A DNA stretch of 64,000 bases, taken from Sapria himalayana. Its lineage: Eukaryota; Streptophyta; Magnoliopsida; Malpighiales; Rafflesiaceae. Position numbers and translations under genes: made by a program. Shown here piece by piece: positions 37,201-53,000 of the stretch. The stretch spans positions 62,001-126,000 of the forward strand of contig JAREIK010005808.1 of the NCBI GenBank assembly GCA_029783825.1. The letters are read 5' to 3'. A model generated the notes under the pieces. It was not told the DNA's origin. It did not search any database and saw nothing but the letters and a program-made list of their open reading frames with translations. The stretch's first letter is position 1. Each line of letters starts with the position of its first letter.

Positions 37201-40200
37201 ATATTCATTTTATTTATTTATTTGTTTATTTTTATAAATATATTAATTACAAAATAAATTATGAGTTAGACAAATATAATTTATATAAATTATTTTTCAT
37301 CAAAAAATATAATAAAATTTTTAAAAGAAAAAAAAATTCAAAACAAAAAATTATTATATAGTAATATATTTTGCTTTGCTTCTGAATCATTTTAGGTTTT
37401 GTAATTACATTTTAATTGATATCTATCTTATTAATAATAGATTATTAATTTTTTTTTGATCATTATTAGAATATTTATCAATAAAATTGTTTATATTGAA
37501 TTTATATAATATATAAATATAATGATTATTATAACTAAAGATTGTATTCACTTTAGAAAAAAATTTAAAATTTATTGTATTTTCAAAGGTTATAATAACC
37601 TTTGAAAATATCAAAAAATAATAAAAATAAATTTTTTGTTATTTTATTTTTTAAATAAAACATATAAACCACTGAATGAAAATATAGGTAAATTAGTAAA
37701 GTCCTAAATACATCAACCATTAAACCACTATATACTACTTAATAATTAATAAATCTAATTTTTATTTTATTTATCATAATTTTAAATATTGATTTTAATT
37801 ATAATTAGTTTATTTTTTTAAAATATTTATTACAAAATAAATTATGAGTGCGACAAATATAATTTAAATAATTTATTTTTAATTAAAAATAATATATACT
37901 CTTATAAAAGAAGTAAAAATGTAAAAATTAAAAATTTTTATACAATAATATATTAAAGTTTAATCTTGAATCTATTTGGGTATTTTAAATATTTTTTAAT
38001 TAATATCTATCTTATTATTAATAGTTTATTAATTTTATTTTTGATCACTATTATATTATCTATCAATAAAATTATTTATTGTGAATTTATATGATATATA
38101 ATTATTAATATTAAAATAACTAAATATTATATTCACATTTCAAAAAATTTAAAATATTATTATATTTTCAAAGGATATAACCTATGAAAATGACAAAAAA
38201 TTACAAAATTTTTTTTGTTATTTTATTGTTTAAAAAAACCTATAAATAATTAAATGCTAAAAAACATAAATTGCTAAACTCCTGTACGACAAAACCTTAA
38301 AATACTTAAACCTTTAAACAGGTATACATTAATAAAAAATCAAAAATCTCAATTTAATTTTTATTAAGAATAATGTTAAATTTTTATTTTAATTATTTAT
38401 TAGTTTATTTTTATAGAAATATTAATTACAAAATAAATTATAAGTGCGACAGATCTAATATAAATAATTAATTTTTCATTAAAAAAATATATATCCTTAT
38501 AAAAAGAGGAAAAATTTTAAAAACAAAAATTTATTATTTAGGAATATATTTTATTTTTATTTTGAATCATTTTAGATTTTGTAATTAAATTTTTACCTTA
38601 TTCATTCTTATTAATAATAGTTTATTAATTTTTTATTGATCATTATTAAAATATGTATTAATAAAATTATTTATATTGAGTTTATATTATATATAATTAT
38701 TAAGAATATTATAACTAAATATTATATTCACATTTCAAAAAAATTAAAAATTATTATATTTTCAAAGGTTATAACCTTCAAAAATTAAAAAAAAAATTAA
38801 AAAATTAAATTATTTATTTTTTCATTCTTTAAATAAAAACTATAAATCGCTAAAGGCCTAAACACTTAAATCACTAAACCCCAAAACACCTAAATACTTA
38901 AACCATTAAATTTGTATATCCTGGATAATAAATAATAAATCTCTATTTTATTTGTATTCATTATAGTTTTAATTATTATATTAATTATTTATTAGTTTAT
39001 TTTTATAGAATTATAAATTAAAAATAAATTTTGAGAAAGATAAATATAATTTAAATAATTTACTTTTAATAAAAAAAATTTAAACTTATAAAAAGAAGCA
39101 AAACATCAAAAAAATTATTATTTAGTAATATATTTTAATTTGATTTTGAATAAATTTACATTTTGCAAATATATTTTAAATAAAATCTTTCTTATTAATA
39201 ATAGTTTATTGATTTATTTTTTGATCATTAATATAATATCTATCAATATAATTGTTTATATTGAATTTACATGATATATTATTATTAAGATTATCATAAC
39301 TAAATATAGTATTCACATATAAAAAAATTTAAAAATTGTTATATTTTCAAAGGTTATAACCTTCAAATTTGATAAAAAATAACAAAAATAATTTTTTTGA
39401 TATATCATTGTTTAAATAAAACTTATAAACCATTAAATGCCTAAACACATACATCTCTAAACTCCTAAACCCCGAAGCCCCTAAATACTTAAACCTTTAA
39501 ACTCATAAACCTTAAATATAATTTAAATAATATATTGAAATATTAATTACCAAATAAATTATGAGTGATACAAATATAATTTAAATAATTTATTTTTCAT
39601 CAAAAAAATATATAAGCTTATAAAAAGAAGCACAAACTAAAAAATAAAAATTATTATTTAGTAATAAATTTTAAATTGTTTTTGAATCATTTTAGGTTTT
39701 TTAATTATATTTTAATTTATCTATCATATTAATAATAGCATATTAATTTATTTTTTGATAATTGATATCATATCTATTAATAAAATTGTTTATTTAGTTT
39801 ATATTATATATTATAATGATTATTAATACTAAATATTGTATTCACATTTTTAAAAAATTTTAAAATTATTATATTGTCAAAGGTTATAACCTTTGAAAAT
39901 GTTAAAAAATATCAAAAATATTTTTTTTTGTTATTTCATTGTTTAAATAAAACATATACACCAATAAATTCCTAAAAACATAAATCGCTAAACTTTTAAA
40001 TGACAAAACCTCTAAATACTTAAACTATTAAACTAGTAAAGATTAATAAAAATTCATAAATCTCATTTTAATTTTTATTGAATATAATTTTAAATTTTTA
40101 TTTTAATTATTTATCAGTTTATTTTTATAGAAATATTAATTAAAAAATAAATTATTAGTGAGACAGATCAATTTTAAATTAAAATAGTATCTCTAAATAA

Positions 40201-41716
40201 TAAATAATAAATCTCATTTTTTTCCTTATAATTGTAAATATTCATTTTAATTAATTATTTATTTATTTATATATAAATATTAATTACAAAATAAATTGAG
40301 CTAGACAAAAATAATTTATATAAATTATTTTTCATCAAAAATTTATAGATAAACTTTTTAAAAGAAAAAAAATTTTCAAAACAAAAAATTATTATATAGT
40401 AATATATTTTGCTTTGCTTCTAAATCATTTTAGGTTTTGTAATTATATTTTAATTGATATATATCTTATTAATAATAGATTATTAATTTATTTTTTGATC
40501 ATTATTAGAATATTTATCAATAAAATTATTTTTATTGAATTTACTTGATATATAATTATAAAGATTATTATAACTAAATATTATATTTACATTTGAAAAT
40601 AATTTAAAAATTATTATATTTTTAAAGGTTATTATCTTTGAAAATTAGATAAAATCATAAAAATAAATTTTTTGTTTTTTTATTGTTTATAAAAAACCTA
40701 TAAACTACTAAATGCCTAAACGCTTAAATCATTAAACTCCTAAACCCAAAAACCACAAAACCCTTAAATAGTTAAACATTTAAACCATCTTTAAAGGTTT
40801 ATGTATTTATAAATAATATATAAATATCTATCAAAATATAATAGTTTATTAATTTATTTTTTGATCATTATTATATTTATATTTATATTTAGTTTATTAA
40901 TATCTATCAATAAAATTGTTTATTTTTAATTTACATGATATATAATTATTAAGTTTATTATAACTAAATATTGTATTCACATTTGAAAAAAATTGAAAAT
41001 TATTATATTTATAAAGGTTAACCTTCAAAATTGATAAAAAATTTGAAAAATAATTTTTTTGTTATTTCATTATTTAAATAAAACATATGAACTACTAAAT
41101 GCCTAAACTCTTAAATCATTATGCACCTAAAATTTTAAATACTTAAACCATAAAATGGGTATACCATAAATAATTAATCATAAATCTCATTTTTATTTGT
41201 ATTCATTATAATTTTAATATTCATTTTAATTATTTATTTGTTTATTTAAATATTAATTACAAAATAAAATTATGAATGAGACAAATATAATTTAAATAAT
41301 TTATGTTCATCAAAAAAATTTATAAGCTTATAAAAAGAATCAAAAATTTAAAAATAAAAAATTATTATTTAGTAATATATTTTACTTTGATTTTGAATCA
41401 TTTTAGGTATTGAAAATATATTTTAATTAATGTCTATCTTATTAATAATTATTTATTAATCTATTTTATGATCAGTATAATAATATCGATCAATAAAATT
41501 ATTTATATTGAATTTACATGATATTTAATTTTTATGATTATTATAATTAAATATTGTATTAACATTTGAAAAAAAATTAAAAATTATAATATCTTCAATG
41601 GTTATAATCTTCAAAATGAGAAAAAATCATAAATTTTATTTTTTTTATTTAATTATTTAAATAAAACCTATAAACCACAAAATACCTAAATACTCAAATT
41701 ACTAAACTCCTAAACC
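34294..41716 (-). repeat. AT-rich satellite array, - orientation (block E)
   Basis: Anchors lie near 34,810, 35,548, 36,273, 36,862, 37,595, 38,175, 38,772, 39,357, 39,888, 40,630, 41,018 and 41,602. It mirrors block C but has about 2.1 kb more, mainly extra long variants (junctions near 35,095, 35,840 and 37,135). The short variant (39,505-39,545), the long one at 40,170 and the very short one (40,780-40,925) occur in the same order as on the left arm. No gene is seen. Confidence 0.92.
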
Positions 41717-43034
41717 CTAATACTGCTGCACCACACACACATAACGACGTACCACAATACACATGTGCACATATTCTTGTCCATTTTGGTGTAGCATTTA
41801 GAGGGGCCAACAAGTCCTAGAAGCAGCCAGATGTATGGGCCACCACCTTGTAGAGGGCCCTACTAGCAAGATGGGATGATAACATTCAGACAACTGACTA
41901 AACCGAGCAAAGTTGTCGGGAGTAAACCCAGGAGTAGCTAGGAGTGGGTCCCACTATCACTATCATGCAGCATAGAGGGCCCCCCAACCATCATCCAACA
42001 GGAGTAGCTGGTAATCCATGATTAATTAGAGAGCCGGAAAAATCCGAAGCATCACCAGGTAGGGCCAGTAAGCAATGGAGTCCAAACCAGCCACATGGGA
42101 GCGAAAGATTCAAACTTGTAGTTTATGTTTGTAGTCTTATTTGTATTTTGGACTTTGTATGCACCATGTACTTGTAGAGACGGATCATGACATACTCACA
42201 TACACAATCTTGTCTATTCTCTATGTAGCATTCAATGAGGGCAACTGGATCCATGAGTATCTTTAAGTGGGGCCCACTAATGTGTTTTGTAAATACACAT
42301 TAGGCGACGCTACACTCCAGGGAGCAGAAGACCCATCTTTATAGCATTTTGAAATTTTACTTGTTTTCTAGCTTGGTTGTACGCATAGATAATTAGACTA
42401 TGAGATGGACCTCATCACACATGCACACCGATGCATGCATATTTTTTGATATTTTGTCGGTGCAACATACAACCACTTCTTGGAGCGGGAGAAGGAAGTA
42501 TTCTAACCCAAGAGATACTCTTTTGAGGATCATTAGAGCAAAAGAATGTGGAATTCAGAGGTAATAATAAATTGACAAAGTGTCGTACATATGGACTTGT
42601 GGATTTATGGGTAATCAGTTTTACATGTATTCCATTGCATAGCAATGACATAGTCAAGCGCTTGATGCTGCATGTCACGCACATGCATAATCTTATATTT
42701 GCATAGTTTTAATATGGTGCATCATTCAGGTTCCTCCAAAAGGCTTGGACAATTCCGAATGGAAAGGACGTAGTGCGCATAATGACTCAATGCCAACTCT
42801 GAAGTCCGGGAATGCCATGTGATTTTAGTTGTATTCGTACCTTGGAATTTGTGGCATTATGTTTTTTTAAGTATCTTTAAGGTGATTTTATGTTTTTTAT
42901 GGAATTTATAGAATCATTAAGGTGCATAGGATTTGGTGGGCTAGCCTAAATTAGACAGCTTTTTAGTATCTTGTAAGTTGTGTGCCTAAATGATAAATAA
43001 AGTATGTATTTTCCAAAAAAAAAAACAAAAAAAA
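41717..43034 (+). mobile_element. Poly(A)-tailed retroposon-like unit, right copy (+ strand)
   Basis: Inverted relative of 17,795-19,083. AATAAA at 42,996-43,001 is followed 13 bases later by an A-tract at 43,015-43,034 with one interrupting C. The GC-richer 5' part is at about 41,717-42,330. A small - strand open frame at 42,415-42,684 corresponds to 18,145-18,387 on the left. In the aligned ~237 bases I counted 17 differences and no indels, most of them amino-acid changing, which argues against a conserved protein. No reverse transcriptase is seen. Confidence 0.6.
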
Positions 43035-43111
43035 CCATAAACCCTAAACTTTAAATCCTAAACATTAAACCATAAAGTATAACCCTAATCCATAAACCCT
43101 AAAACCTAAAT
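43035..43111 (-). repeat. Degenerate telomere-type heptamer tract (right copy)
   Basis: Directly after the A-tract: CCATAAA, CCCTAAA, CTTTAAA, TCCTAAA, CATTAAA, CCATAAA and further 7-bp units to about 43,111. This is the complement of the left tract and contains an exact CCCTAAA. Confidence 0.82.
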
Positions 43112-44085
43112 CTCATGTTTTGCACTTTTATAATCAAATGACTAAGTGTAAAATTTTAATTGAAATTCACAACTTTTAGGAATGTCACAGATTTATCTTT
43201 TGGTATATGTAACACAAAGTCATGACTCAAGGGGTGAGTTATTGATTTAGTCTCTTTCTTGCTTTTGATTATTGTAGCATTAGCAATTGTCATGATTGTA
43301 TAATTTGTCTCTAGAACACAAAATCATATCGATGAGAATATGCCATAACTTGTGTCTCTCTGTTGAACATATTTTTATGGAACTAAGAATGATCATGAAT
43401 ACATATTTAATCACTATAATACTGGGTCACAGTATTGGATATGACCATAGCTTGTGCATTTTATCTTTATATTTTCAAACTCATTGCACTAGGAATTATT
43501 GTAACTTTGGAAAATCCTCAAAAGCAAAAGTCATGACCCTAGAAATAGAATAATACTTTTTGCCCTGCTCAAGTAATATAAAAAGTGTTTATTTTTTGAG
43601 CTTGTATACATGACTCATTTAATATAAAAAGAAAGAAATGATACTTTTTATATCCATGAGGATATAAAAAAAAGTCTTAGACATGCAAATAAAATAAATT
43701 TTTTGATTCTTGATTGAAAGAGAACCCATACTTCTTGCCCTGCTCAAACCACACTGGGGCTAGTTTGTTTAAATAGGCTACAAGGTGGTTATTTTTTTAG
43801 AGGTGAACTATGTTTTAAAAAAATTGCTTTGAGTGTGTGCATGAGAGATATTTTAGAAGAAATTACAATAATCAATATAAATAGCATCCTCAATAACTAG
43901 CTATTTCAACAAATAGGGGTACAACTTTGCTTTAGTCTGTTAGCATACATGAGTCAAATTACCTTTGATAGCCTAGTGATTCAGCATCAAATATGATGAG
44001 ACATAATGGAGATAAAGAAAAAGCTCCTATTATTTTGGTTAGAGCTTTAGCAATCATTCTAGAGTTGAGAGAGGAACAAAATAAA
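43112..44085. other. Non-satellite AT-rich segment, right copy, no gene recognised
   Basis: Inverted counterpart of 16,620-17,716, shortened by an internal loss near 43,555-43,610. An 85-codon open frame at 43,296-43,553 has no counterpart that stays open on the left arm and no recognisable domain. The satellite resumes near 44,086 (TTCTTTTAATTATTCAGTATAAT). Confidence 0.73.
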
Positions 44086-47000
44086 TTCTTTTAATTATTC
44101 AGTATAATTTTAATTTTAATTTTAATTATTTATCAGTTTATTTTTATAGAAATATTAATTATAAAATAAATTATTAGTGAGACAAATCTAATTTAAATTA
44201 AACCGGTATATCCTAAATAATAAAGAATAAATCTCATTTTTTTTATTTTAATTTTAAATATTCAAATTAAATTAGTTATTTGTTTATTTTTATATAAATA
44301 TTAATTAAAAAATAAATTATGAATTACACAAATATAATTTATATAAATTATTTTTCATCAAAATAATATAGATAAACTTTTTAAAAGAAAAAAAAAATTT
44401 AAAAACAAAAAATTATTATATAGTAATAATTTTTGCTTTGATTCTGAATCATTTTAAGTTTTGTAAATATATTTTAATTGATATTTATCTTATTAATAAT
44501 AGATTATTAAGTTATTTTTTCATCATTATTAAAATATTTATCAATAAAATTGTTTATATTGAATTTATATGATATATAAATATAATGATTATTATAACTA
44601 AATATTGTATTCACTTTTGAAAAAATTTTTAAAATTATTATATTTTCAAAGGTTATAACCTTTGAAAATGTGAAAAAATAAAAAAAAATAATTTTTTTTG
44701 TTATTTCATTTTTTAAATAAAACCTATAGATCATTAAATGCTTGCTTACTTAAATCAGTAAGCTCATAAATCAGAAAACTTCTAAATACATAAACATTTT
44801 AACAGCTATATACTACTTAATAAATAATAAATCTCATTTTTATTTCTATTTATTATAATTTTAAATATTCATTTTAATTATTTATAGTTTAATTTTTTAG
44901 AAAAATTAATTACAAACTAAATTTCGAGTGAGACAAATATTATTTAAATAATTTAATTTAATAAAAAAATATAAGCTTATAAAAAGAAGGAAAATTATAA
45001 AAATCAAATATTATTATTTAGTAATATATTTTGATTTGATTTTGAATCATTTTGTGTTATGTAAATATATTTTAATTAATATTAATATTATTAATAATAG
45101 TTTATTAATTTAATTTTTGATCATTATTATAATATATATCATTAAAATTATTTATATTGAATTTATATGATATATAATTAGTAAGATTAATATAATTATA
45201 CATGGTATTCACATTTCAAAAATTTTTAAAAATTATTTTATTTTCAAAGTTATAACCTTCGAAAATCAGAAAAAATCAAAAATAGAATTTTAAATTATTA
45301 TTATATAAATAAAACTTATAAACCACTAAATAATCAAACCATTAAACTGGTATACCATATATAATAAATCATAAATCTCATTTTAATTGGTATTCATTAT
45401 AATTTTAAATATTAATTTTAATTATTTATTAATTTATTTTTTATAGAAATATCAATCACAAAATAAATAATGAGTGAGACAAATATAATTTTAATAATTT
45501 ATTTTTAATCAAAAAAAAAGCTTATATAAAGAAGTAATAATTTAAAAACAAAAAATTATTATTTAGTAATACATTTTACTTTGATTTTGAATCATTATAT
45601 ATAGGTTTCGCAATTATATTTTAATTGTGATCAATCTTATTAAAATAGTTTATTAATTTATTATTTGATCATTTTTATAATATCGAACAATAAAATTACT
45701 TATATTTAATTAAAATGTTTTATAATTATTAAGTTATTATAACTAAATATTATATTTACATTTTAAAAGAATTAAAACATATTATATTTTCAAAGGTTAT
45801 AACCTTCAAAAATGATAAAAAAACACAAAATTAATTTTTTATTATTTTATTATTTAAATAAAACTTATAAACCACTAAATGAATAAACATTTAAAGATCT
45901 AGATTCCTAATCCCCAAAACCCCCTAAATACTTAAACCATTAAACCTATATAACCTAAATAATAAATAATAAATCTCATTTTTATTTGTATTCATTATAA
46001 TTTTAAATATTCATTTTAAATATTTTTTAGTTTATTTTTATAGAAATATTTATTTCAAAATACATAATGAGTGGGATAGATATAATTTAAATAAATTATT
46101 TTTTATGAATAAAATAATAAGCTTATAAAAATAAACAAAATTTCAAAAATTTAAAATTTTATTTAGTAATATAATTTACTTTGATTTTGACTTATTTAGG
46201 GTTTTGCAAATATATTTTAATTAATAGCTATCTTATTAATAAAAGTTTATTAATTTTTTTTGATCATTATTATAATAGATATTAATACATTTTTTATATT
46301 GAATCTACAACAAATATAATTATTAATATTATTATAACTAAGTATTGTATTCATATTTTAGAACTATTAAAAAATTATTATATTTTTAAAGGTTATAACC
46401 TTTGAAAATCACGAAAATTCATAAAAATAAAGTTTGTGTTATTTCATAGATTAAATAAAACCTATAAACACAAAAATGTGTAAACATATAAATCAATAAA
46501 CTCCTTAACCCCAAAAACACAAAAAAGTTAAACAATTATATAATTATACCCTTAATAATAAATCATAAATCTCATTATTATTTGTATTCATTAAAATTTT
46601 AAATATACATTTTAATTATTTATTAGTTTATTTTTATAGATATATAAATTAAAAAATAAATTATTAGTGAGACTAATATAATTTAAATAATTTATTTTTC
46701 ATCAAAAAATATATAGGCTTATAAATGAATACAAAAATTTAAAATTTTAAAAATTTAAAATTAATATTTAGTAAAATATTTCACTTTGATTTTGAGTCAT
46801 TTTAGGTTTTGCAAATATATTTTAAGCAATATTTATCTTATTAATAATCGATTTTTACTTTTTAATGATCATTATTATAATAAATATCATTAAAATAGTT
46901 TATATAGAATTTATATTATATATAATTATTATGATTATTATAACTTCATATTGTATTCACTTTTAAAAAAAATTAAAAATTATTATATTTTCTAAGGTTA

Positions 47001-50000
47001 TAAACTTCAAAAATGATAAAAAATAACAAAAATAAATTTTTTGTTATTTAATTTTTTATATAAAACCTATAAACCACTAAATGACTAAATACTAAAATGA
47101 CAAAACTCCTAAACCCCGAAGCCTATAAATACTTAATACATTAAATTAGCATTATCTAAATAATAAATCATAAATCTAAGTTTTATTAGTATTCATTATA
47201 ATTTTAAAATATTTAATTTAATTATTTATCAGTTTATTTTTATAGAAATATTAATTACAAATTAAATTATTAGTGCGACATAAATAATTTAAATAATTTA
47301 TTTTATCATCAAAAAAAATTCTTATAAAAAGAGGTACGATTTTAAAAATAAAAAATTATTATTTAATAATATATATTATTTTGATTTTTAATCATTTTAG
47401 ATTTTACAATTATATTTTAAGTTATATCATTCTTATAAATACAAGTTTATTAATTTATTTATTGATCATTATTATAATATCTTTCAATAAAATTATTTAT
47501 ATTGAGTTTAAATTATATATAATTATTAAGATTATTATAACTAAATATTACATTCACATTTAAAAAAATTAAAATTATTATATTTTCAAATGACACAACC
47601 TTCAAAAATTAAAAAAAATACAAAATTAAATTTTTTGTTTTCTCATTCTTAAAATAAAAACTATAAATCACTAAAGGTTAAAACAATTAAATCACAAAAG
47701 GTCTAAACAATAAAATCACTAAACTCCTAAACCAAAAAACAGCTAAATACTTAAACCATTAAACATGTATATCCTGAATAATAAATAATAAATCTTAATT
47801 TTATTTGTATTCAATATAATTTTAAATATTCATTTTAATTATTTATTAGTTTATTTTTATAGAATTATAAATTAAAAATAAATTATGTGGAAGACAAATA
47901 TAATTTAAATAATTTTCTTTTAAAAACAAAAAATATAAACTTATAAAAAGAAGCAAAACATTAAAACAATTATTATTTAGTAATATATTTTACTTTGATT
48001 TGAATAAATTTCATTTTTTGCAAATACTTTTTAAATAATAACTATTTTATTAATAATAGTTTATTAATTTATTTTTTGATCATAATTATAATATCTAGCA
48101 ATATAATTATTTATATTGAATTTAAATGAATTATAATTATGAAGATTATTATAAATAAATATTATATTTACATATAAAAAAAATTTAAAAATGATTAAAT
48201 TTTATAATGATGTAATCTTCAAAAATTAGAAAAAATAAAAAAAATAAATTTTTTGCTATATCATTGTTTAAATAAAACTTATAAACCACTAAATGCCTAA
48301 ACACTTAAACATCTAAACTCCTAAACACAAAAGCCCCTAAATACATAAACCTTTGAACTCGTAAACCTTAAATTTAATTTAAATAATTTATTAAAATATT
48401 AATTACAAAATAAATTAAGTGTGATACAAATATAATTTAAATAATTCATTTTTCATCAAAAAAATATATAAGCTTATAAAAAGAAGCAAAAACTAATAAA
48501 CAAAAATTTTTATTTACTAATAAATTTTACTTGGATTTTGAATAATGTTAGGTTTTGCATTTATATTTTAATTTATATCCATCATAATAATAATAACATA
48601 TTAATTTATTTTTTGATAATTGATATAATATCGATCAATAAAATTGTTTATATTTAGTTTATATTATATATAATTATAATGATTATTATTACTAAATATT
48701 GTATTCACATTTTAAAAAATATTTAAATTATTATATTGTCAAAGGTTATAACCTTTGAAAATGTGAAAAAATATCAAAAATAATTTTTTTGTTATTTCAT
48801 TGTTTAAACAAAACCAATAAACCACTAAATGCCTAAAAACATAAATTTCTAAAAACCTAAATGACAAAACCTCGAAATACTTAAAATATTAAACTGGTAT
48901 ACATTAATAATAATGCATAAATCTCATTTTAATTTTTTTTCAATATAATTTTATATTTTTATTTGAATTATTTATCAGTTTATTTTTATTGAATATTAAT
49001 TAAAAAATAAATTATTAGTGAGATAGATATAATTTAAATTAAACTGGTATACCCTAAATAATAAAGAATAAATCTCTTTTTTTTAATTATAATTTTAAAT
49101 TTTCATTTTAATTATTTATTTGTTTATTTTTATATAAATATTAATTAAAAAATAAATTATGAGTTAAACAAATATAATTTATATAAATTATTTTTTATCA
49201 AAAAAATATAGATAAACTTATTAAAAGAGAAAAAATTTAAAAACAAAAATATATTATATAGTAATATAATTTGCTCTTCTTCTGAATCATTAAAGGTTTT
49301 GTAATTATATTTTAATTGATTTATATCTTATTAATAATAGATTATTAATTTATTTTTTGATCATTAGTGGAATATTTATCAACAATTTTGTTTATATTGA
49401 ATTTAGATGATATATAAATATATTGATTATTATAACTAAATATTCAATTTACATTTGAAAAAAATTTAAAAATTATTATATTTTCAAAGGTAATAACCTT
49501 TGAAAATATAAAAAAATAATAAAAAAATATTTTGTTATTTTAATTTTTAAATAAAGCCTATAAACCACTAAATGCATACACAGTTAAATCACTAGACTTT
49601 TAAAGCCCTTAATGCCTAAATACATAAACCATTAACCCTCCATATAGTACTTAATAATTAAGAAATCTAATTTTTATTTAAATTTATTATAATTTTAAAT
49701 ATTCATTTTAATTATTTTTTAGTTTATTTTAATATAAATTTTTATTACAAAATAAATTATGAGTGCGACAAATATAATTTAAATAATTTATTTTTAATAA
49801 AAAAAAGATTAACGCTTATAAAAGAAGTAAAAATTTAAAAATTAAAAATTAAAAATTATTATCCAATAATATTTTTTAGTTTAATTTTGAATCAATTTCG
49901 GTTTTGTAAATATTTTTTAATTAATATCTATCTTATTATTAATAGTTTATTAATTTAATTTTGATCATTATTATAATATCTACCAATAAAATTGTTTATA

Positions 50001-53000
50001 TTGAATTTATATGATATATAATTATTAAAATTATTATAACTAAATATTCTATTTACATTTCAAAAAATTTTAAATATTATTATATTTTCAAAGGTTATAA
50101 CCTATTAAAATGACAAAAAATTACAAAATTTTTTTTGTTATTTTATTGTTTTAAAAAAACCTATTAACCACTAAATGCCTAAAAACATGAATCGCTAAAC
50201 ACATATACGACAAAACCTTTAAATACTTAAACTATTAAATTGGTATACATTAATAATAAATCATAAATCTCATTTTAATTTTTATTCACTTTAATTTTAA
50301 ATTTTTATTTTAATTATTTATCAGTTTATTTTTATAGAAATATTAATTACAAAATAAATTATTAGTGAGACAGATATAATTTAAATTAAACAGGTATACC
50401 CTAAATAATAAACAATAAATCTCATTTTTTTCATTATAATTTTAAATATTCATTTTATTATTTATTTGTTTATTTTTATATAAATATTAATTAAAAAAAA
50501 ATTATGAGTTAGACAAATATAATTTTTGTAAATTATTTTTAATCAAAAAATATAGATAAACTTTTTAAAATAAAAAAAAATAACAAAACATTAAATTATT
50601 ATATATTAATATATTTTAGTTTGCTTATGAATCATTTTATGTTTTATAATTATATTTTAATTGATATCTCTCTTATTAATAATAGATTATTAATTTATTT
50701 TTTGATCATTATTTGAATATTAATCACTAAAATAGTTTATATTGAATTTATATGATATATAAATATAATGATTATTATAACTAAATATTGAATTCGCTTT
50801 TAAAAAAATATAAAAATTATTATATTTTCAAAGGTTATAACATTTGAAAATATCAAAAAATAATAAAAATAAATGTTTAGTTATTTTATTTTTTAAATAA
50901 AACCTATAAACCACTAAATGCATACACAATTAAATCAGTATACTTTAAACCCCATAATACCTAAATATATAAACCATTAAACCACTCTATAATACATAAT
51001 AACTAATAACTCTAATTTTTATTTTTACTTAATATAATTTTAAATATTCATTTAATTATTTATTTGTTCATTTTTATAAAAAAATTTATGACAGAATAAA
51101 TTATGAGTAAGACAAATATAATTTAAATAATTTATTTTTAATCAAAGAATATATATACGCTTATAAAAGAAGTAAAATTTAAAAATTAAAAATTATTATT
51201 CCTAATATATTTTACATTAATTTTCAATTAATTTGGGTTTTGTAAATATTTTTTAATGAATATCTATCTTATTATTATTAGTTTATTAATTTAATTTTTG
51301 ATCATTATTATAATAACTATCAATAAAATTGTTTATATTGAATTTATATGACGTATGATTATTAATAATATTATAACTAAATCTTGTATTCACATTTCAA
51401 AAAATTTTAATTCACAAAATCATTATACTAGTATACATTAATAATAAATCATAATTCTTTTTTTAATTTTTATTCAGTATAATTTTAAATTTTTATTTTA
51501 ATTATTTATCAGTTTATTTTTATACAAATATTAATTACAAGATAAATTATTAGTGAGACATATATAACTTAAATTAAACTTGTATACCCTAAATAATAAA
51601 TAATAAATCTCATTTTTCTTTCATTATAATTTTTAATATTCATTTTAATTATTAATTTTTTATTTTTATATAAATATTAATTAAAAAATAAATTATGAGT
51701 TAGACAAATATAATTTATGTAAATTATTTTTAATCAAAAAAAAATAGATAAACTTTTTAAAATAATAAAAAATTTCAAAACAAAAAATTATTATATAGTA
51801 ATATATCTTGGTTAGCTTATGAATCATTTTATATTTTGTAATTATATTTTAATTGATATCTATCTTATTAATAAAAGATTATTAATTTATTTTTTGATCA
51901 TTATTAGAATATTTATCACTAAAATTGTTTATGTTGAAATATGATATATAAATATATTGATTATTATAACTAAATATTGAATTCACTTTTGATAAAAATA
52001 TAAAAATTATTGTATTTTCAAAGGTTATAATCTTTGAAAATATCAAAAAATAATAATAATAAATGTTTTGTTATTTTATTTTTTAAAATAAACCTATAAA
52101 CAACTAAATGCATACACAATTATATCAGTTTACACCTAAACCCCGTAATACCAAAATACATAAACCATTAAACTGCTCTATAATACATAATAATTAATAA
52201 ATCTAATTTTAATTTCTATTTATTATAGTTTATATATTCATTTTAATTATTTATTAGTTTATTTTTATAGAAATATTTATTATAAAATAAATTATGAGTG
52301 CGACAATTATAATTTAAATAATTAATTTTTAATAAAAAAAAATATATACGCTTATAAAAGAAGTAAAAATTTAAAAATTAAATATTATTATCCAATAATA
52401 TATTTTACTTTAATTTTGAATCAATTTGGGTTTTGTATATATTTTTTAATTAATATCTATCTTGTTATTAATAGTTTATTAATTTAATTTTTGATCATTA
52501 TTATAATATCTATCAATAAAATTATTTTATTGATTAAATAAAACAATAACCACTAAATGCCTAAAAACCTAAATTACTAAACTCCTAAAAGACAAAACCT
52601 CTAAATCTTTAAACCATTAAACTAGTATACATTAATAATAAATCATAAATATCATTTTAATTTTTATACAATATAATTTTTAATTTTTATTTTATTTTTA
52701 GAGAAATTTTAATTACAAAATAAATTATTACTATGACAGATCTAAATTAAATTAGACCGGTATACACTAAATAATAAATAATAAATCTCATTATTTTTAA
52801 TTATTATTTTAAATATTCATTTTAATTATTTATTTGAGTATTTTTATATAAATATTAATTACTAAATAATTTATGAGTTACACAAATATAATTTATGTAA
52901 ATTATTTTTCATCAAAAAATTATAGATAAACTTTTTAAAAGAAAAAAAATTTCAAAACAGAAAATTATTATATAGTAATATATTTTGATTTGCTTCTGAA

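Noticed and set aside
43296..43553. Possible 85-codon gene in the right non-satellite segment
   Set aside because: The corresponding left-arm sequence does not keep the frame and nothing in the protein is recognisable.
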